Part shown: one piece after another, positions 58,938 through 64,000 of the stretch
Layout of the letters: each line of letters opens with the position of its first letter
How positions within the stretch are numbered: the stretch's first letter is position 1
NCBI GenBank assembly: GCA_965247225.1
Contig: CBDFGT010000018.1
Span: forward strand, 1 to 64,000
Length of the DNA: 64,000 bases
Direction: 5' to 3'
From: CBDFGT01 sp965247225
GTDB taxonomy: Bacteria; Pseudomonadota; Alphaproteobacteria; Rhizobiales; Rhizobiaceae
Made by a program: the position numbers and the translations under genes
The notes under the pieces: generated by a model
Told to the model about the DNA's origin: nothing
The model's database searches: none
Seen by the model: only the letters and a program-made list of their open reading frames with translations

Positions 58938-59779
58938 CCATGCCATCAGGCCGCATCGGGCAGGTGAAGGAAATCACCAGCGTCTCCAATCCGGTCATCA
59001 AGGATATCAAGGCGCTTTCGCAAAAGAAGGCCCGTGACGGGACCGGAACATTCATGACGGAAGGCCTGAAGCTGGTCATTGATGCGCTGGATCTGGGATG
59101 GTCCATCCGGACGCTCATTTATGCCATGGACACCAAAACCAGGCCGCTCGTGGCCGATGTGGCGGCCAGATCCCTGGCTGCCGGTGCACAGGTTCTTGAA
59201 GTCAATGACAAGGTTCTGGCCGCAGTGACCCGCAAGGACAACCCGCAAATGGTTGTCGGTATTTTTGAAACCCGCTGGATGCCGCTCCATGACATTCATC
59301 CCGGACAGCATGAAACCTGGCTGGCCCTGGACAGGGTTCGCGATCCGGGCAATCTGGGCACAATCATCCGCACGGCAGATGCCGTCGGCGCGTCGGGTGT
59401 TATCCTTGTCGGTGAGACAACAGATCCGTTTTCTCTGGAAACGGTACGTGCCACAATGGGTTCGGTCTTTGCCATACCGCTGGCCCGCGCCAGTACGGCT
59501 GAATTTCTGGCCTGGTATGCAGCGTCCGGTGCCCGGATGGTGGGCACGCATCTGGAAGGCAGCGTTGATTATCGCACCATTGATTATCAGGGCAAGGCAA
59601 CCATCCTGCTGATGGGGAACGAAAGCCGTGGCCTGCCACCGGACCTGGCGTCAAGGGCCGATGTTCTGGCGCGCATACCGCAACAGGGAAGGGCCGATTC
59701 GCTCAATCTGGCTGTTGCCACCGCCATCATGCTCTATGAAAGCCGCCGCCATCTCCTGTCGCTGGAACAGCAGCCATGA
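58934..59779 (+). CDS. SpoU/TrmH-family RNA 2'-O-methyltransferase
   Basis: A 281-residue SPOUT methyltransferase: N-terminal substrate-binding domain (about 1-100) and knotted C-terminal domain with the three SpoU motifs, LDRVRDPGNLGTIIRTADAVGA, LLMGNESRGL and IPQQGRADSLNLAVATAI. ATG 58934 overlaps the preceding stop; ATG 58922 is the alternative. Its own stop overlaps lspA. Target RNA not determined. Confidence 0.87.
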   Translation: MTMPSGRIGQVKEITSVSNPVIKDIKALSQKKARDGTGTFMTEGLKLVIDALDLGWSIRTLIYAMDTKTRPLVADVAARSLAAGAQVLEVNDKVLAAVTRKDNPQMVVGIFETRWMPLHDIHPGQHETWLALDRVRDPGNLGTIIRTADAVGASGVILVGETTDPFSLETVRATMGSVFAIPLARASTAEFLAWYAASGARMVGTHLEGSVDYRTIDYQGKATILLMGNESRGLPPDLASRADVLARIPQQGRADSLNLAVATAIMLYESRRHLLSLEQQP

Positions 59780-60267
59780 GCGGGCGTGGCGCTGTGCTGG
59801 CGCGTCCCCTCCCCATCCTTCTGTTTGTCTTCATTGCCGTGGTTCTGGATCAGGCGAGCAAAATTGCGGTGGATCACCTGCTGCCATTGCAGGAAATGGT
59901 ACCGGTGGTTCCGTTTCTGGCTCTGTATCGCACCTATAATACAGGCGTTGCCTTCTCCATGTTGCAAGGGATGGATGGCTGGTTCATCGTCGGCATGCGG
60001 CTTGTCATCGTTGCCTTCATTCTCTGGATCTGGCGTCGCACACCCCCAGGCCGCGGTTTGGCGCATCTTGGCTATGCGCTGATCATTTCCGGCGCAGTTG
60101 GCAATCTTCTCGACCGTTTTTTATACGGGCATGTGATCGACTTCATTCTGTTTCACACCCGGTCCTGGTCCTTTGCAGTCTTTAATCTTGCCGACAGTTT
60201 CATCACAATGGGTGCTGTGGCCATTGCCATTGACGAGCTGTTCGTGAAAAAGTCCGATGATCCATAA
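59776..60267 (+). CDS. lspA: Lipoprotein signal peptidase
   Basis: A 163-residue type II signal peptidase with four membrane spans. The catalytic Asp pair sits in GNLLDRFLYGHVIDFI and FNLADSFI, and the N-terminal DQASKI motif is present. It cleaves the leader of prolipoproteins such as the DUF2291 lipoprotein encoded upstream. Start overlaps the preceding stop by ATGA. Confidence 0.95.
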   Translation: MSGRGAVLARPLPILLFVFIAVVLDQASKIAVDHLLPLQEMVPVVPFLALYRTYNTGVAFSMLQGMDGWFIVGMRLVIVAFILWIWRRTPPGRGLAHLGYALIISGAVGNLLDRFLYGHVIDFILFHTRSWSFAVFNLADSFITMGAVAIAIDELFVKKSDDP

Positions 60268-60322
60268 AATTTGAATACTCCCGTGAAGCCGATGAAAACA
60301 CTCATATGTTATTCAGGCTTTC

Positions 60323-62680
60323 ATGAGCGAACCTATCAAATTGCAAGATCAGCTGGCTGCAGCCTTTGCGCAGGACCGAAGTGAAAACAGGATGTCCGGC
60401 AAGACAGAAACTGCATGGGCCCTTCTCGAAGATCCGCATTCTCTGGAACCCAACGATGACATGCCTTTGGGCACTGTTGACGAGAAAACCCGGGCTATCG
60501 GACAGACACTGGCAGGCATTGCCTTCCTTGTCTCTGCGCTTGCATTGGCCTCGGGTTTTGAAAGCGGCTTTTACATCCTGTCCGTCATGATGGCAGCGAT
60601 CGGCCTGATGAGTGCCGTGCTGCTGCTGCGCCAGGGCTGGCACAAGCGCTCGGCTGTGAAAGCCAAAAGACTGGAGCTTCCGGTCCGGGAAGAGGCGGAA
60701 TCCTTCAACGACCGGTCCTGGGAGCACAATGAGAGCCTGACACTTCTGTCATCCATCCATGATTCGCTGGGCGATATTGTCCTTGGGCGAACGATGGATG
60801 GAACCATCGTGCATGCCAACAAGGTCTTTCGCGAACTCACAGGTATCGCAAACCCGGTCGGCAAAACCGGCAATGCGGCCGGTTTGTCCTTTGTGCCAAC
60901 AGGGCACCGGCGCCAGTGTGATGTGGAAATACACACCATGCAGGGTTTGCGGATTTTTGATTGGCATGATGTTGTCATTCGGGATTCCGCCTCCGGTCAG
61001 CTGGTTGTGCAATCCATCGGCCGCGATGTTACACAGGAGCGCAAGGCCATCCGCGAAAATGCGCAGGCCCTGCAGCGCGCCGAGCAGGTTTCCGGTGCCA
61101 AGTCCCGTTTGCTGGCAACGGTCAGCCATGAGGTTCGCACACCATTGTCAGGCATTCTGGGCATGAGCCACCTGCTGGCCCAGACCGGTCTCACACCGGA
61201 ACAGACAAACTATCTTTCCGGTATCCGCCAGTCCGGCGATGCGCTTGTGCAACTGGTGGATGACCTGCTGGACTATGCGTCCATCGAGGCCGGCCGCTTC
61301 GAGTTGCGTCAGCGTCAGGAAAACCTGCGCAGCCTGATCGAGAATGTCGTCGAGATGCTCAGCCATCGCGCCCATGACAAAGGCATTGAAATCGGCTCGC
61401 TGGTTTCACCCGAAGTTCCGGCAAGGATAGGAGTGGATGCGGCCCGCCTTCGCCAGGTTCTGTTCAATGTGATTGGCAATGCCGTGAAATTCACGGACAC
61501 CGGCGGCATTCTGGTTGAAGCCACCATGCACAGGAATGATCTGCAAATCAGCGTTTCGGATACGGGGCCCGGCATGACCGAAACCGAATGTGCAAGGGTC
61601 TTTGAGGCGTTCGAGCAGTTTGGAAGCGATGAAATGAAATCTTCCGGCACCGGCCTTGGCCTGTCCATTTCGGCCCGCATCTGCCATGCGTTCGGCGGGG
61701 CACTGACAGTCACCAGTCAAAGCGGCACCGGCAGCATTTTCACCATACGCTTCCCCGTGGAAACAGCGGGGGATACTGGACACCTTAATGTTCGCAGCTC
61801 TGCCCTGAAGGCAACCCGTGCACTGGTGTTTGCTCCATCCGGCCCTGCGGCCAACGCCTTGTCGCGGACAATTCAGGCACTGGGCGGCACCTGCCTTCTG
61901 GCCGGCAGCCAGGAACTGGCAGAGGCACATTTGCAGGCGTGTATCGCTTCGGGCAGACCGTTGACAGATATCATTGTCGATCATCGCAGTCGCGCCCTGT
62001 TTGATTTGCATTTTTCTCAAAGGGCAGACGTTCTGGCCATGGGCGCTCGCAAAATTCTGCTGGTCAGCCCGGAATCCCGGCCAGACCTGCGCACGGATCT
62101 GGTCCTGGGCGGCAGTTTTGACAGCTGGCTCATCCGCCCGCTGCGCGAACAGACACTGGTTGATGTCCTGTGCGGTCGCATGAAAGGCATTGAAACCCGC
62201 GACGCCCTCAACGACAACCGCCAGGTATTCGTCCAGCAGGTCCTGGACCTGCCGCAGGCAGAGGCGGACACTGCGCAAGGGCTGAACATCGTTTTTGCAG
62301 AGGATGATCCGGTCAATGCGATGCTGATCAGGGCTCTGCTGGGCAAGGCGGGCCATAGGGTCCGGCATGTTTCCGATTTCACCACGCTGTCGCGCATTCT
62401 GCTCGACAAGACAGCCAGGCGTCCTGATCTTTTGTTGACGGATGTCTCCATGCCCGGTGGCACCGGTGAAACCTTCATCGCGAGTTTGCGCCATAATGAG
62501 CAGGCAAGAAACCTGCCGCGCCTGCCGGTTATGGTCCTGACTGCGGAAAAGGGTTTTGAAATGACCCGCACGCTATTGCTGAGCGGTGCCGATGAAATTC
62601 TGGAAAAGCCGATTGATCCCCGGTCTCTGCTCCGGCTGATTTCGGAATTGCCGCTGCAAATCAGGCAGCAGGATCGCTGA
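60323..62680 (+). CDS. Hybrid sensor histidine kinase with PAS and receiver domains
   Basis: A 785-residue membrane-anchored hybrid kinase. Two hydrophobic spans at about 55-100, a PAS domain (about 140-250), HisKA with phosphoacceptor H269 in TVSHEVRTPLSG, HATPase_c (N-box NVIGNAVKFTD, G1 DTGPGM, G2 GTGLGLSI), a degenerate second receiver-like stretch (about 490-620), and a C-terminal receiver with D707 in LLTDVSMPGG. The window's gene order lspA-kinase-olsB-mutS is a conserved rhizobial block. The signal is unknown. Confidence 0.88.
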   Translation: MSEPIKLQDQLAAAFAQDRSENRMSGKTETAWALLEDPHSLEPNDDMPLGTVDEKTRAIGQTLAGIAFLVSALALASGFESGFYILSVMMAAIGLMSAVLLLRQGWHKRSAVKAKRLELPVREEAESFNDRSWEHNESLTLLSSIHDSLGDIVLGRTMDGTIVHANKVFRELTGIANPVGKTGNAAGLSFVPTGHRRQCDVEIHTMQGLRIFDWHDVVIRDSASGQLVVQSIGRDVTQERKAIRENAQALQRAEQVSGAKSRLLATVSHEVRTPLSGILGMSHLLAQTGLTPEQTNYLSGIRQSGDALVQLVDDLLDYASIEAGRFELRQRQENLRSLIENVVEMLSHRAHDKGIEIGSLVSPEVPARIGVDAARLRQVLFNVIGNAVKFTDTGGILVEATMHRNDLQISVSDTGPGMTETECARVFEAFEQFGSDEMKSSGTGLGLSISARICHAFGGALTVTSQSGTGSIFTIRFPVETAGDTGHLNVRSSALKATRALVFAPSGPAANALSRTIQALGGTCLLAGSQELAEAHLQACIASGRPLTDIIVDHRSRALFDLHFSQRADVLAMGARKILLVSPESRPDLRTDLVLGGSFDSWLIRPLREQTLVDVLCGRMKGIETRDALNDNRQVFVQQVLDLPQAEADTAQGLNIVFAEDDPVNAMLIRALLGKAGHRVRHVSDFTTLSRILLDKTARRPDLLLTDVSMPGGTGETFIASLRHNEQARNLPRLPVMVLTAEKGFEMTRTLLLSGADEILEKPIDPRSLLRLISELPLQIRQQDR

Positions 62681-62778
62681 ACCTGCGGGATGTGTCGCAA
62701 AAGCTGTCCGGCGCGTGTCACCATCTTGTCGCAAAAACATGTTTAATGGCGCGAAAGTCAATCAGGGATGTTAACGCC

Positions 62779-63663
62779 ATGACCCTCGATAGTATCGACA
62801 GAAACATTGCTTCCCATCCTGCGGTTTCGTTGATAGACCGGCCTTCTGTGATAAAAGCAAGAGGCGACATTCTGGGACGGATCGGATATCTGGAAACACG
62901 CCTGGCACGAACGTCATCGGAAGTGGATGCGGCACTTTCTGTTCGATACCGCGTGTTTGTTGAGGAGATGAAAGCCAGGGTCTCTTGCGATTCCCATCTG
63001 CTGGGGCTCGAAAGCGACAGCTATGATGCCATCTGTGACCACCTGCTGGTTCTGGATACCGCGATTGCCGGTGATGTGGAAGACCAGATTGTCGGCACCT
63101 ACAGACTGTTGCGGCAGGATATCGCCAGACAGCATTCAGGCTTTTATTCTGCATCCGAATTTCAGGTCGGCGAGTTGCTCCAGCGTCATCCCGAAAAGCG
63201 GTTCATGGAGCTGGGCCGGTCCTGCGTGCTTCCGCAATATCGTAGCAAGCGCACTGTCGAGCTTCTCTGGCAGGGAAACTGGGCCTATGCGCTCAGGCAC
63301 AATATTGACGCCATGTTTGGCTGTGGCTCGTTTTCAGGCATCATACCGGCCGAGCACGCCATGGCCCTGTCCTTTCTGCATCAAAATGCCCTTGCAAGCG
63401 GCGAATGGGCTGTTTCGGCCAATCCGGATGTCTACCGCACCCTCGATCTCATGCCGTCGGAAGCCGTTGATGTACGCCGGGCTCTGGCCGGTATGCCACC
63501 CCTGATCAAGGGTTACCTTCGGCTTGGTGCCATGATCGGCGACGGTTGTGTTGTGGACCATGCCTTCAACACCACAGATGTTCTGGTCATTCTTCCCATC
63601 AGCAATATTTCGGGGCGCTACCTGAATTACTATGGGGCCGATGCCGGGCGCTTTGCCAGCTGA
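62779..63663 (+). CDS. olsB: Ornithine lipid N-acyltransferase (OlsB-like)
   Basis: A 294-residue acyl-ACP:L-ornithine N-acyltransferase-like protein of the GNAT fold: LSVRYRVFVEEMKA near the start, FMELGRSCVLPQYRSKRTVELLW mid-protein and the LMPSEAVDVRRAL segment. It makes lyso-ornithine lipid, a phosphate-free membrane lipid of rhizobia. ATG 62779 follows AGGGATG; ATG 62746 would add 11 residues. Confidence 0.87.
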   Translation: MTLDSIDRNIASHPAVSLIDRPSVIKARGDILGRIGYLETRLARTSSEVDAALSVRYRVFVEEMKARVSCDSHLLGLESDSYDAICDHLLVLDTAIAGDVEDQIVGTYRLLRQDIARQHSGFYSASEFQVGELLQRHPEKRFMELGRSCVLPQYRSKRTVELLWQGNWAYALRHNIDAMFGCGSFSGIIPAEHAMALSFLHQNALASGEWAVSANPDVYRTLDLMPSEAVDVRRALAGMPPLIKGYLRLGAMIGDGCVVDHAFNTTDVLVILPISNISGRYLNYYGADAGRFAS

Positions 63664-63890
63664 TACTCTGGATGTGCGATGCGCTTTCAAAAAGCATCAC
63701 CGCGCTGGACCGCTATTTTGAGGATCCGTCACAGCAATCATGGTCCTGACATTCTGTGCCTGAAGGCAATTTGGGGTCATCAACCATTTGTGGGCAGTTT
63801 TGCTTTTGTCTTCCTTTGCTGTTGTCAGCAACTATACCGTCATGCTTTTAGTGTGTCCTCGATTTTTCATTCCATCAGGCAATATTTTTC
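63664..63890. other. Intergenic region between olsB and mutS
   Basis: 227 bases without a supportable gene. I see no clear terminator; a short GATGC/GCATC pair around 63678-63700 is too weak to call. Confidence 0.4.
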
Positions 63891-64000
63891 GTGAACACAT
63901 CTGCATTGCATGAACAGCAGGTTCTGACATCGGCGGAGCTTTCGACGCCGGAAAGCCGTGCGACCGCGACGCCGATGATGGAACAGTTCATTGAAATCAA
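63891..64000 (+). CDS. mutS: DNA mismatch repair protein MutS (5' part)
   Basis: The first 36 codons of mutS, cut by the window end. After a variable leader the frame reads TPMMEQFIEIK-like, the conserved start of domain I of MutS. GTG 63891 is the likely start, with no strong Shine-Dalgarno. Location after olsB fits the rhizobial order. Confidence 0.85.
   Translation, partial: MNTSALHEQQVLTSAELSTPESRATATPMMEQFIEI

Noticed and set aside
1..64000. CRISPR arrays, tRNA/rRNA genes, prophage or insertion sequences
   Set aside because: I found no regularly spaced repeats, tRNA-like cloverleaf, integrase, transposase or phage structural genes anywhere in the window.

Overview
The window reads as the chromosome of a moderately GC-rich alphaproteobacterium of the order Hyphomicrobiales (Rhizobiales), close to the Brucella/Ochrobactrum/Phyllobacterium group. 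The grounds are the erythritol-type polyol genes, an Irr-type iron control element in front of a membrane-bound ferritin (mbfA) gene, an ornithine-lipid acyltransferase (olsB), and the housekeeping order lspA, hybrid kinase, olsB, mutS. Coding density is high and many operons have ATGA or TAATG overlaps. No tRNA, rRNA, CRISPR array, transposase or prophage was found. Assignments rest on reading motifs and recalled family features, not on database searches.

Layout. (1) 1-1700: an unresolved open frame at the edge, a short Rieske protein and a GST, then two tandem long palindromes. (2) 2040-18936: a 14-gene minus-strand polyol operon with a convergent rpiB/eryI gene. It starts with an EryD-like SorC regulator, followed by a CUT1 ABC transporter with two different ATPases, then homologues of EryA, EryB, EryC and EryH. 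Interleaved are parts I do not associate with the classical erythritol set: a 2-hydroxyacid dehydrogenase, two class II aldolases and a sugar kinase fused to a HAD phosphatase. (3) 19100-22791: a cobalamin riboswitch, preceded by a Zur-box-like palindrome, controlling a DUF1636 protein and a BtuFCD-type importer. (4) 23012-26136: a small surface-glycan islet (methyltransferase, SDR, flippase) ending at a perfect 23-bp hairpin.

(5) 26314-32393: envelope and tRNA/rRNA housekeeping genes (uppP, queG, rlpA-like, rsmB-like). (6) 32521-37592: a periplasmic imelysin/di-heme/imelysin/DUF1513 operon behind a 9-bp inverted repeat, probably iron linked. Then come tspO, a thioesterase, a nucleosidase and guaA. 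(7) 40998-49712: a second sugar locus. A fucose-isomerase-family enzyme and a split transketolase diverge from a ribose-type ABC importer (with a DUF2291 lipoprotein) and a DeoR regulator. No kinase is present, so the pathway is unassigned. (8) 49744-64000: lepA, small transport and secreted genes, an Lrp regulator divergent from a cysteine-desulfurase-like enzyme, the Irr-box/mbfA pair, RNA methyltransferases, lspA, a hybrid histidine kinase, olsB and the start of mutS.

How the genes work together: the first sugar locus should import a polyol, phosphorylate and oxidise it, and isomerise the tetrulose phosphate to D-erythrose-4-phosphate for the pentose phosphate pathway. The extra aldolases and dehydrogenase suggest a second branch. 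The second sugar locus also ends in transketolase chemistry. The strongest candidates for undescribed biology are the kinase-less isomerase/transketolase locus, the kinase-phosphatase fusion, the asymmetric ATPase pair, and the long palindromes.
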